NCBI GenBank assembly: GCA_015680685.1
Contig: MNCI01007769.1
Span: 168,831-232,830, forward strand
From: Gnetum montanum
Taxonomy: Eukaryota > Streptophyta > Gnetopsida > Gnetales > Gnetaceae
Length of the DNA: 64,000 nt
Reading direction: 5' to 3'
Numbering within the stretch: position 1 is the first letter of the stretch; every line of letters begins with the position of its first letter. The notes beneath the pieces are model-generated. The model saw nothing but the letters and a program-made list of their open reading frames with translations. It searched no databases and was not told where the DNA came from. Positions 11,201-21,369 of this stretch are shown one piece after another. The translations under genes and the position numbers were made by a program.

Positions 11201-12635
11201 TAATGGGAATAGCAGGAGTTCAGCCATCAGAACTGCTTCAAGCGTGACCTGTTTGAAAGGTTCTTTCCACTCCTTATCCAACCAACCCTTCTCCCTACAT
11301 TGATTGTAGAGACCACTAAGCATGCATAGGTAGGTACGGTATTCTCCCCCGCACTGACAAATCACGCCCGCCCGCAGGTTCTTGGCAGAAGCATACTCCA
11401 GTAGGGCTAGCTGCACCATAGCCAGCAGGATCAATTTTTCGTGAACCTTGTCATCATCAATATAGAACCTAGTGAAAAACACACACTATTAGAATTTGGC
11501 TAGGTATGGCCGACGTTGCACAACGAAGCAAAGAAAAGATGCAAAACTCACCCACCAACACAATAGACAGTCCCCTGTGGGTTCTGAAAGTACATCGTCA
11601 TGTAAGGTGCGAGAAACAAAGTGTTGTATTGGTGATAGCAGTTGTATTCTAGCATGTCCTAGATCTAGGCTAAATTCCTCAACCCCATTAAGTGTTGACT
11701 GGATCCCGTTCCCCATCGGCTCATGATTGCCTCGTCGGAAAAGTATCTCAGGATGCCCCGATTTGCCCCTGGCAACATGGCTTCTATTATGATGGATGCC
11801 TCCTTCTCCTCTAGGGAAGACCAAACAATCACACTAAAGTGGTTGAGAAGGAATTGTAGGAAGTCTTGTGCCCCTTCCCTGAACCAAACCACTTGATCTC
11901 CCACACGTACCAGGGAAGGAGAAGCGTTGGCCACAGGTCTGCTCACATGGCATAGGACCCCTCCAATATCCAAAACAATTAGCCAGGAACTCAGTCCCGC
12001 CCTACACAACCCAATCAACAAATATTGGCATCACACTTGAACACAATTCATGCGCAACATAGCAACACTAGCAGTCCATAAATATAGCATAGCATAACCC
12101 CCTACCTGTACATAGCATAGCAGAGCATGGAAGCCTAGCATAGCAGGAACATACGAATGGTCTAGCGTAGTAGTAAAACAACTAACGACACATCCCAAAC
12201 AAAACACATGTCACAGTGCTACACCACACATGACCAAACCCTCCCAAGGGTTTTACATCATGGCATGCCAAGGTCAAACAACTTAAACTACCCTAGCCCC
12301 TGCAGTTATGATAACCATGGTGGTAGCAGTCCCAGTGGCCTTACATGCAATCACAATGAAACGATTGTGCATCAACCATGACCAAAAAGAAGGCCATGGA
12401 AATACAAAGGCTAAAACAACGTGGCTACTGAAAACATAGATAGCAAAATAAATAGGATGCACAACCAGAATAGAAAATAGCAGAAGGTGCAAAACGAAAA
12501 GAGCAAAGGAGACATAAAAACTTACTTGGTTAACGATGTGTTCTCCTGCGCCAGAACTCACACTCGTGGCTCATGCCTCAGTGTCTTCTTTGCCTCATCA
12601 ACCTTCACAAGGACTAGATGAGTCTTAGGAGCCAT
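8254..12635 (-). pseudogene. Antisense cargo gene of element 1: FCP1-like HAD domain protein, multi-exon, decayed
   Basis: Exons deduced from frame, splice sites and homology to two other copies: 12635-12526 (ATG in ACCATGG), 12001-11552, 11468-11188, 11091 to about 10068 (boundaries inside uncertain), 9936-9616, 9544-9410, 9269-8484, and a last exon ending at a TGA at 8254. Introns start GTAAGT or GTGAGT and end AG, and the first three junctions keep frame. Exon 2 resembles the FCP1/NLI-interacting-factor domain: LIVLDIGGVL (motif I position), WFREGAQDFLQFLLNHF then SVIVWSS, and YNTLFLAP...FQNP where phosphatases have NTLLIDDSP...NPP. The catalytic DxD and the late DD are absent, so phosphatase activity is unlikely. 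Exons 3-4 hold WLDKEW, FPLPYRP, NPHEVMVVTAK and VMEEGAYNNWADFL. Exon 5 is very acidic (EEEEDEEEGDEE) and the rest is helical. About six in-frame stops. Function unknown. Confidence 0.8.
11552..12001 (-). other. Cargo exon 2 of element 1: FCP1-like domain (450 nt)
   Basis: The acceptor TTGTGTAG precedes 12001 and the donor GTGAGT begins at 11551. The first base completes a split Lys codon with exon 1. The frame stays open across 450 nt except two TAG codons in ...NLA-stop-I-stop-DML, where the element 4 copy reads LSWI-stop-EMP. Element 4 exon 2 (62363-62812) is also exactly 450 nt and element 3 exon 2 (25862-26315) is 454 nt. Confidence 0.8.
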
Positions 12636-12783
12636 GGTCCTACTTATAGATTTATGACTTCCACTGTAGAAATCTGCCTTGCTAATCGATCAACACAATT
12701 GCTTCGTGCTTCGAAATCACCTTGTGCTCCGATCAGGGCTTTACGCTCTTATGAAAAAAATGGCGAAATTACCAGGGTTTAAC

Positions 12784-12794
12784 CCTTATTTATG
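12784..12794 (-). promoter_or_regulatory. Candidate TATA box of the cargo gene (element 1)
   Basis: Read on the minus strand, CCATAAATAAGGG lies about 150 bp upstream of the cargo ATG at 12635. The other two copies have TATAAGT-type boxes 115-160 bp before their ATGs. Confidence 0.4.
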
Positions 12795-12984
12795 GCCACA
12801 ATGGCCACAATGGCAAGATGGAAAAACTTATCCCTCTCTCTCTCTGATTAATGCGGAGTGCATCGTGCAACGTAGCATGCTCTCCACGACATCATAACAC
12901 TGTTAGCATTTAAGCCTTGGCACGCTTCAAGCCAACTACTTACTTTCCTGGAAACAAAAGAAATAATAATATTTGTTTTTGATT

Positions 12985-13410
12985 AAGGGTCTAAAAAGAC
13001 CTTAAACTAGCAAGCCTAGCATAGTTGCACACCTTAGGGTTCGAAAAGACCCTAAAATAGTAGTTTCGACCCATTATGTTCGCAGTCTGCAATGACGTTA
13101 AACTAACCACATCCTTACATGAGCAATTACATCATCCTCTTCCACATAAGTGGTATCACATTTCCTACTAGTTTTGTGTTTTAATTTTTGCACTGGCAGT
13201 TTGATACTCATCATACCTGCAATTTCCTTTTTTTATATATACACTACTATTTTGCATATTAATATTTTGCATGTTGCAATATGGCAGTCCGAGATGACAC
13301 TAAACTAGTAGTTTAGCATTCATGTATCAATAGTTATACAGCTTCACACATTCCATCAGAAATTCTACACTCTTGTGCCTTGGCAGTCCACCACGACCTT
13401 AAATTAGCAA
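12985..13410 (+). repeat. TAAACTAGC hairpin cluster, right flank of cargo
   Basis: Five motif copies: GGTCTAAAAAGACC followed by TTAAACTAGC (about 12987-13011), then near 13037-13060, 13083-13107, 13287-13310 and 13383-13406. Each has a short inverted repeat (GGTC...GACC type) directly before YTAAACTAGC. No coding region is seen between them. Confidence 0.65.
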
Positions 13411-13532
13411 ACTTTCAGTCTTTACATTACCATGCTTCGCAAGTATATCTCGTAGCCGCTTTACAAATTTTTGTTACACACAATCTCTACCAAGAGACAA
13501 CTCTTAACTAGGATTTCATCTTATGATGGTAG

Positions 13533-14690
13533 GTCAAGAAAACGATGGGAATCCATCATGACCTTTCCACACCTTTAATGTTAGTAGGGCCACAGGGTAA
13601 GCTCGCGAGATAGTTGAACCCCAACATGATCAACTATGGGTTGACTACAACTAGCATTATAGCAGCCTTAGAAGAATCCTTGGATTGGCCCAAGAATCTA
13701 GTCCAAGCACTAGACTTAGAGGCTAGGGATGTAACTGAGGACCATCTTATCGAGACACCCATAGCCACATCGAAGGGGGAGGTAAAAACGTTAAGACTCA
13801 ACTCCCTCCTAGACACAAAAATACATAAAAGCATAGCTAAAATTTTGCAAGACCACATCGATGTGTTCGCATGGTCATACAGTGACATGCCGGGTCTGGA
13901 TCCATGGTTGATTCAGCACAACATCATCCTAGATCCACATGTGCAGGAAATCAAGAAAAAGGCTTGCAAAGTGAAGCCAAAAATCACACTAGCTGTGAGT
14001 GATGAAATCACTAAGTTATACCAAGAAGGTTTCATCCGCGCGGTTGACTATTCAGAGTGGGTGTCCAACATCGTTTTAGTTTTAAAAAAATGGTAGGGAT
14101 ATGAATTTGTATAGACTTTGGAGACTTGAACAAGGCAATGATCAAAGACAACTTCCCACTCCCAAGCATTGATCAGCTCATTGACACCATGGCTGGCCAT
14201 GCTCTACTATCCTTCATGGACAGTTTCTCTAGATACAACCAAATCTACATCAACCCAGAGCACTAGTTGTCAACAACCTTCATGACCCCATGGGGGACCT
14301 TTTGCTATACCATGATGCCTTTTTGGCTCAAGAATGTTGGAGCAACCTACTAGTGAGCCATGACCTATATTTTCAGTAACTACATCCTAGAAACATTGAA
14401 TGATTACGTAGATGATATAGCAGTCAAGTCCAAAAGGGTGGCTAATCACCCACGTGATCTAGGGGTAGGTCTGAAATATTGCCAAATGCATGACCTATGC
14501 CTCAATCCTAAGAAGTGCATCCTCGGGGTGAAGACCAGATATATGTTAGGGTTCATAGTATCGGAGGCCGGAATATGGGTGGACCCCGACAAAGTCAAGG
14601 TCATTGTCAACCTAGCGCCTCCCACAAACCTCAAAGAATTACATGGGTTACAACGTAAAGTGCAATTCATTTGAAGGTTTATAGCCAGGT
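13533..14690 (+). pseudogene. Reverse transcriptase of element 1, decayed
   Basis: RT copies element RNA into DNA. The homologous frame can be traced from about 13545 (DLSTPLMLVGPQGK), which aligns with element 4. The N-terminal block has DVFAWSYSDMPGLDP (about 13855-13905), typical of Tat pol. The RT core follows: LAVSDEITKLYQEGFIR, then DLNKAMIKDNFPLPSID, TPWGTFCYTMMPF and the catalytic NDYVDDIAVKS (about 14400-14430), where YVDD is intact. PPTNLKELHGLQ ends the thumb. Several TAG stops and one frameshift near 14090 break it. A possible 3' splice acceptor, ATGGTAG before 13533, would fit a sense intron over the cargo, but this is unproven. Confidence 0.85.
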
Positions 14691-15060
14691 TGACCGATAA
14701 GTTACACACCATGCAACATCTTCTAAAGAAGAGGGTCGACTTCGAGTGGAAAACACAGTGTCAACAAGCCTTCGATGACCTGAAGAAGGAGCTCTCGCAC
14801 CTCCCAACGGTGCACCCACCACAAAGGGATAAGTCTTTCTTCATATACCTTACCACCTTTGATACATCTATAGTGGTACTGCTATGTCAGAAGTGGGATG
14901 ACAATTCTGAGATACCGATGTATTACCTAAGCCATGCACTAATAGAACACAAGGAAAAATACAACGAAGTGGAGAGGAATTGCCTAGCCCTAGTGTTCGC
15001 ACTGAAGAAGTGGTGGCATTACCTATTCTGAAGCACAACTAACATCATTTGCAAAAGAAA
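14691..15060 (+). pseudogene. RNase H domain of element 1, decayed
   Basis: It follows RT after one stop. VDFEWKTQCQQAFDDLKKEL is the connection block. FIYLTTFDTSIVVLLCQK corresponds to the start of a Ty3/gypsy RNase H (catalytic Asp position), and YNEVERNCLALVFALKKWWHYL holds the E of the active site. It degrades RNA in the RNA:DNA hybrid. Confidence 0.8.
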
Positions 15061-15802
15061 TATACTCTAGGCTATCACCAGCAACCTATACGAAAGTAGC
15101 AGGATAGCCCAATGGAAAGCAATAACCATGGAGTTTGACCTATGTTATGTAAGCCAATCATCGACAAAGGGTCACGCCATAGTGACCCAAATTATAGCTT
15201 CACCAGTCGATGAATAGGCAACCATAGATCCTGAGTTCCTAGAAAAATATGTTAGCAATGTCACCCTCATCCGATCATATTTCAAAGCTACCTTGCATTT
15301 TGGCAGTGCCTCAACCATGCGTGGAGGTAGCGTTGCTACCATGATCACATTCACCTCTGGGAAAATGTATCCATCTGCTTATCATTTTGCATTCCCTTGC
15401 ACCAACAACATAGTAGAATATGAGGGGCTACTCAGATGCCTCTTAACTAACCAAGAACTGCACATACAACACTTGGAAATCTGAGGAGATTCACAACTAG
15501 TTGTGAATCAAATCACCGAGGTCTACGCTTGCAAGGCTGCGCACCTACAACCCTATTGCAACCTAGCAAAAATCATACTTAAGCAATTCACAACCACTGA
15601 TGTGCAACACATGCCACACAACAAGAACACCATAGCAGATGCCTTAGCTACCCTTGCATTAAATATCCCATCACATTCCTTGGCAAATCTGCCAACCATA
15701 ATCACAGAGTGCGTAGAGCCTATCACTCAGGCAAAACATGTGGCCTTTGTCGATGCTGTGGATACCTCGGAGTGGTACAATAACATTAAAGTCAATCTAT
15801 AG
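15061..15802 (+). pseudogene. Linker and second (archaeal-like) RNase H domain of element 1
   Basis: After a linker, the block at about 15293-15510 reads LHFGSASTMRGGSVATMI, then FAFPCTNNIVEYEGLLRCLL and GDSQLVVNQI. This matches the second RNase H-like domain of Tat elements (F-x-G-A/S start, C-T-N-N-x-x-E-Y-E, G-D-S). The helix with HMPHNKNTIADALATLA closes it. Its presence separates this element from Athila and chromovirus types. One TGA precedes GDSQ. Confidence 0.8.
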
Positions 15803-17000
15803 CATAGCGAACCCCTAGGTGGATTGACATCAGCCGAAAGAGATGCTATCCGTAAGCATGCTAGGCAATACGTGTTCATGGGAAATGATGCACTGTGCTG
15901 ATGATCCTATGACGGGATATTGCTAGCATGCGTACGTGGCAAGCAGGCACAAAAGGTAGTTAATGAAGTCCATGAAGGGCTATGTGGTGGGCACATAGCA
16001 CCCAGGGCTATGGCTATGAAAATTAGATGCCTAGGGTACTATTAGCCCTACATGGAGTGTGACTTCCTGTCAAAAGTCAAGATATGCGACACATGCCAAA
16101 GATACGCAAATCTCATACACATAGCACATATAGACCTGCATCCATGTCAAATCACATGGCCCTTCCAATGATGGGGACTAGACCTCATAGGGCCTATCAC
16201 GCCTAAGTCCACCACAGGGCACAGCTTCATTATCACCGCCACTGAGTATTTTACTAAGTGGGTGAAAGCCATTCCCATGAGGAAAAAATCTGCCATTTCA
16301 TCCTTGACAACATTGTAACTAGGTTTGGGCTTCCAATGACTATTGTGACTGACAATGGGCAATAGTTCAGTAGTATAGAAACTTGAACCTTCTATAGAAA
16401 TCTAGGCATTAAATAATCATTTTCTTCCCCCTATTATCTGTAGGTGAATGGGTAGGTACAGGATAGAAATAATTCCATCATCAACTTGCTAAAGTGGATT
16501 CTTAACAATAGCAAGAGGCAGTGGCACGAGCAAATCCTCTACATCCTCTAGGCCTACAGAACGATGTGTCAAACTATCATAAGTAAGATCCCTTACAGTC
16601 TTGTTTATGGATCTGAAGCTGTATTGCCTCTTGAGTTGCACGTACCCTCACTCCGGATGATCCTATTCGACGTTGTGAGCGAAGCCCAAAACAACGAGTC
16701 GTGAACCATCGACCTTGACATTGTGGAGGAGGAACGTGTGCAGATGCTGAGACACATCAAGCACTATTAGAACAAATAGTAGCAGAAGCACCATGCAAAC
16801 CCACATCGACAGCTAGTGTATAAGGGAGACCTCATCCTCAAGGCCGTCCGTGAGCACGTGAGAAAATTCTTAGCCAACTAGGAAGCTCATTATGTGGTCA
16901 TAAAACCTTTGGAAATGGAGCCTTCAAGTTGGTGGACATGGATGACAACAAGTTTTCCAACCTAGTGAATCACTTGTACCTCAATCTGTACTACGTCTAA
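15803..17000 (+). pseudogene. Integrase of element 1, decayed
   Basis: Integrase inserts the cDNA. The zinc-binding region shows VHEGLCGGHIAPRAMAMKI and later CDTCQRYA. The core shows WGLDLIGPITPKSTTGHSF (first Asp, about 16170) and IVTDNG (second Asp, about 16340). The third acidic position (QAEATNK in relatives such as element 4) reads differently here and the frame is broken. The end, SLVYGSEAVLPLEL (about 16600-16640), is a standard integrase C-terminal landmark. Confidence 0.8.
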
Positions 17001-17009
17001 ACCACGATA

Positions 17010-17280
17010 GCAACAACAAGCACTGTCTGCTACAATGATAAACTAGTAGCATCGAGTAGTGCTTGCTACGGCATTAAACTAGTAGTAGCCATCTGCTACA
17101 ACGTAATACTAGCACTGATAGTCTACTATGACTATAAACTGGTGTTTCACGTCCGCTACAATGATAAACTGGCATGTACGGTCTGCTGGCACCTTAAACC
17201 AGCACAGTGGTCCATTGAAATCTTAGACCAACGTGCGGTCTACCAAGACCTTAAACTTGGTTCATGTTGCATCCCTAGCA
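17010..17280 (+). repeat. TAAACTAGC hairpin cluster 3' of integrase (element 1)
   Basis: Six or seven diverged copies, spaced about 35-50 bp apart, of a unit such as GTCTGCTACGATGATAAAC with variants ending AAACTGGC or AAACTAGT. No coding region is visible. Confidence 0.65.
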
Positions 17281-18189
17281 TGTACCAGCACCAAATACAC
17301 ATTGAACGAGTGGGCACGATGCTAACGTGCGAGTGGGACATCGTAGCTCTAGAACGTGATTAATGACCCACTGAGAACATGGTCTGGGACATACGTGATG
17401 TCACCACCCTTGGCATCATGTTGACCCTTTGAAGATGCCATATGACTACCATCACCACGGCCCATCGCCTTGATGGTAGTTCCTGGGCTAGTTCCCGCAT
17501 TTGGAGTGCCAGCAGTATTGTGGCTACCCACAATATTGTTACTCTCTAGTCCCCTACCAATGTCTCAACTCACACGACATTTAGCTATCTGGTAGCTAAT
17601 CCCATAGCTAAAATGAGCATGCATTCCTTTGGTGGGGATTCCAGTGCATTTGCACCCACAATGACCCCTGGCACCTTGGAGGCTAGCTCCTCCACGTTGG
17701 TGCTGCCAAGGCTACTACTGGCCTTTCAGCTTTGGGCATCTCACACTAGTGATGGTGCCCAAGAGTTACAACAATGCCAGTAGCTAGCAAGACCTATGCC
17801 CCTATGGGTTTGTCTTGCTAGGACAGCAAATTCTACCGCGTGACGAAGTGAGTACCTCGACTAGCTTAGCTACTTTAGAGTGAAAATTTCAGCACGTGTG
17901 TAACAGAACTCGCCATATGGAAGGTATCTATAAGAAGGTCAAAACCCTTAACGGATGTAATGAAACTCATCCTATGAGAGGGGCACCTGTCCTACAGGAG
18001 GTTGAAGAACAGCACTAGCGAAAGATGAAAATGAAAATGAGCCCCTCAGAGCACTCCGACAAGGGACTCTGCTAAACATCATCTTTGCTCTCTAGCTTAA
18101 CCTCTACAAAACCAATGCAACACTCTCAAGTCTGGCCAAGCAACGTCTTGGCACTCACCAAGTGATAACCTTAGAATTTCGCCTACTGC
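17281..18189 (+). other. 3' untranslated region of element 1
   Basis: About 900 bp between the hairpin cluster and the PPT. I see no domain or conserved frame; the open frames on both strands are short. The last part resembles the same interval in element A and, reversed, element 4. Confidence 0.5.
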
Positions 18190-18264
18190 GGTGTTTCGTA
18201 TTCCTTGCCGACATCTATCAAGCTTGTTCTCTACACGTCGACAAAGAGGAACCAATGAAACACC
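18190..18264 (+). other. PPT and stem-loop at the 3' LTR boundary of element 1
   Basis: GGTGTTTCGT (18190-18199) can pair with ATGAAACACC (18255-18264), which covers the first bases of the LTR. The PPT AAAGAGGAACCAA lies just before 18256. GCCGAC and GTCGAC can form a small inner stem. Confidence 0.65.
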
Positions 18265-19962
18265 CTAAAAAATATAGAATCATTCTTGCTTCACCAGGCC
18301 TAGCAAATTGTGCAGAACCATGATAGTTATTGAGGAGAACTCTCTGAGCTCAGGCTGGCTAGTTTGGCAAAGTTTCTACTTTAGGTTTGGACAGGCTCTA
18401 TGTCATCCTACCTGTCCACCGAAGTAGCTTGCCTAGCCAACAACTTGCTCAAAAATGGCACGCAGATTTGGCAGCAGCATTCTACATGTGCAATAAATAG
18501 TTCAACAAGTTTTCTAAGTCATGAAGTCTGCTATGCTATGCTATGCCTCGCTATGTAGCATAGAAAGCCTCAGAAAACGATGGTAGAACAAAGTGCTACA
18601 CTACGCTACGTCGCGTAGCATAGCATGGAAACAGCTTCATTGCCACTCCCCTGGCCCAATTTCAAGTTCTACAATGATGTCTCTTTCCATTAGGAAGAGA
18701 TGGGCCATTTCTACTGCTATGCTACGCTGAGCTACATGGCATAGTGAGGCATAGCAATCCCATGAAAGAGACAGAAGGTAGCTTGAAGGGTGGAAACTAG
18801 CAGAGTTCACAAGACTTGCATCACAGGAGATAAAGTTTGCAAATCAGTAGAACTTTCGAGACTAAGGCTGGTTGCTATGCTACACTATGCTACATAGCAT
18901 AGCATAGCATAGCAAGCATGCAACACACATGTACCAAAACACACGATAAGATGCTATGCTATGCCAAGCATGCTATGCTACAAAGCAGAGCAAGGCATGC
19001 ATGTGGTTGTGTTACATCAATGCACTCCACCTAATCAGACTATTGGCACACATCTCCAGATGCTAACAGTGCAATTACAGCATGGTAGGATCATAGTTAT
19101 TGCATGATAGGTTCCCATCACAATGGTTATGTAGGTCTAATGGTCATACATGGCATGAGTTGCGCTAGTAAAACAATGAAGGCCCAAGGCACATAGCATC
19201 CAAACCATCCCCTTCGAATACCCTCGATCCTATAAATACCTCAGCAAATAGCATGCAAAGAGGTTCAATATTTTTTGAAAAGAAAAAATGTTGGTACTTT
19301 CTAAAGAGTTTGCATTCTTCTTGAAGTAAATAGCTTTCAAGGGGTGGGAACTTTTCAAACTCTAAACAAACTTCTCCTCTCTTTGGCGTTGTAACATCAA
19401 AGTTATCTATTTGACACTGCAAACAGTGCACCTTTCTCAATTTGTGTTTTGTCCCATCTTCATTCTACCACCTTGGTAGAATCCTGTATTACTAGCACCC
19501 AGGTCCGCATCAAAGCGTATACAGCATGCCTTGGTTACTCTCGAGATCTCTGCACTCCATCATGCCATGCAACCGATTATATCCACCTTGATAGAGAAAA
19601 CTTGTAGCTTCAGAGCGGTGCATGTTTCTAACTACACTTTACTTTATTTCTTGCTTCTCATCTCGTTTTTCACTATTTTTCTATTTTATTCACCTTCAAA
19701 CATTACTTTGCATTATTGTCACATTTTACACTATTTTCCTTTTGCTTTATTTACTTTCAAGCATTATTTCGCATCTCACATTATTTATGTCGCAAAAGGC
19801 TATATAGATGCCGATGTAAGTCTCTGTCTAATTGACCAGACCATTTAGGGTGCCCCATGTCTGCACACACATAGCATGGCCCTCCCATAGGTACATGATT
19901 GAAACTATCATGCCCATCGACCTACCGGTGTTTTCCAGCCGCCGACGTTTTCGGTCGCTACA
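18256..19962 (+). repeat. 3' LTR of element 1
   Basis: It starts TGAAACACC after the PPT and ends GGTCGCTACA at 19962. Its right part matches the 5' LTR. It holds at least four TATGCTACGCTACGTAGC-type palindromes (near 18526-18566, 18595-18632, 18717-18745 and 18877-18912) and TATAAATA at 19231. ATACT at 19963-19967 should be the right target duplication; its partner is outside the window. Confidence 0.85.
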
Positions 19963-19967
19963 ATACT

Positions 19968-20690
19968 AAGTTGGTGCTCTAGGTTGATCCTAATCTAGTT
20001 CTATCCCAAGAATCCATCAACAAAGGATAACAAGAGATGTCCAACCATAGTATTAATTAGTTGATCAATACTAGGCAAAGGAAACTTATCTTTAATGGTT
20101 GCCTTATTCAGATCATGAAAATTGATGAAAATATGAATACTACCATTTTTCTTAGCCACTTTGTTCGACACCGAGTCTATGTAGTCAATAGTTCTAATAA
20201 AACTATCATGGTAGAGCTTAGTAATTTCATCACAAATTGTAAAGGCCAAGCCAAGTCTAATCTTACATACCTTCTACTTAACTAGTCTAATTCTAGGATC
20301 AAGTATGATGTTGTGTTGGACTAATTATGGGTCTAGACTTGACATATCTCCATATGACTATGTCAAACCCTTAATGTTATCTTGTAGGACATTGGTGATG
20401 TCTTCAGTGTATTGAGGTTCTAGTGAGGAACTTATTTTAAGGGTTTTCTCCTTACCATTATGTGTTGTGGTAGGAACCTCAACCAAAGAGTCTTTAGTAA
20501 TGTCACTAGCCTCTAGATTAAGGGTTTTAACAAGGTTTTCAAGCCACTCTTGAGGTTTTGTGATTAAGGCTATATGGTTGACAAGACTCTCAGGCTCAAG
20601 ATCTAGATAATTAGGATTGATACATTGTTTAAGATTACCATGAAGGATATTTAGGCTCAAAGGCTAGGCAATTTGCTTCCAAGTGTCCAT
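19968..20690 (-). pseudogene. Reverse transcriptase N-terminal part of element 3, truncated by element 1
   Basis: On the minus strand, NLEASDITKDSLVEVPTTTH (about 20440-20520) aligns with element 1 DLEARDVTEDHLIETPIATS. The RT entry ICDEITKLYHDSFIRTIDY and DLNKATIKDKFPLPSIDQL (about 20080-20240) follow. It ends at LLSFVDGFLG, where the insertion of element 1 cuts it. The YVDD motif and everything after it are not in the window. Confidence 0.8.
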
Positions 20691-21366
20691 AATTCAATCT
20701 TTCACATCAACCATAAGTACATTAAGTGGAACTTAGGTAAAAATGAGAAAATAATGTCAAAATACCATAAAATATCCAAGTATGCAAACACATGTCTTCC
20801 ATATACAAAATAACATGTAGACAATGTCAACCGAAGGTATAAGAGATAAATAATGACCAATGAGATTAAAAAAAGGCTATATGAGGTTAATAAAATGCCA
20901 CTATTATCTAAATCAAAATGAAGGTATGAGAAAACAAGATCATACACAAGTAACTCAAGTTACATAGTGCCAATTTGAGGCCTTGGTAGGTCATAGTTAC
21001 ATGGTTCAAGAAAATGGTTAAGGATGATCCAATCTCATTAATTAACACCACTCCAAGGCTAATTAAGGGTTTACAAAGATCATAATAGAAAAAAAAAGTG
21101 AATATGGTAAAACATGAAGTTATATAGAGGACATATGAAGTGAATTGATAAGAAAGAAGGTTAATAATGGAAAACAAGGTTAAATTTGTGAGAATGAAAT
21201 ACATATGGTAAAATTTGGTTGATATTTATTAAGAAAGGTTAGATTTTACTAGTTTTAGGCCTTAGTAGGCCTTGGTATGGGGTTATAGTACTGCCAAGGG
21301 AGTTTCGGAACATGACCAAATCATTTCAATGTTGTTCTAAAGCAAAAATTGGAAATTTTTTTTCAT
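20691..21366. other. AT-rich spacer of element 3 between RT and repeat array
   Basis: No gene is recognised. One minus-strand TAAACTAG hairpin motif is visible at about 21247-21275 (reading AGGCCTACTAAGGCCTAAAA on the minus strand), equivalent to those next to RT in elements 1 and 4. Confidence 0.4.
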
Positions 21367-21369
21367 GTG

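Larger units (their letters stand above)
2003..19962 (+). mobile_element. Element 1: Tat-lineage Ty3/gypsy LTR retrotransposon with antisense cargo gene
   Basis: The order is partial 5' LTR (2003-3126), PBS, tandem-repeat leader, gag from 3971, zinc knuckle, protease, antisense cargo gene (8254-12635, minus), RT, RNase H, second RNase H-like domain, integrase, 3' UTR, PPT and 3' LTR (18256-19962). The PR-RT-RH-INT order makes it Ty3/gypsy, and the second RNase H-like domain is a known Tat hallmark. The first roughly 575 bp of the 5' LTR lie left of element A, outside the window. The element inserted into the RT region of element 3. All coding parts carry in-frame stops, so it is inactive. Confidence 0.85.
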
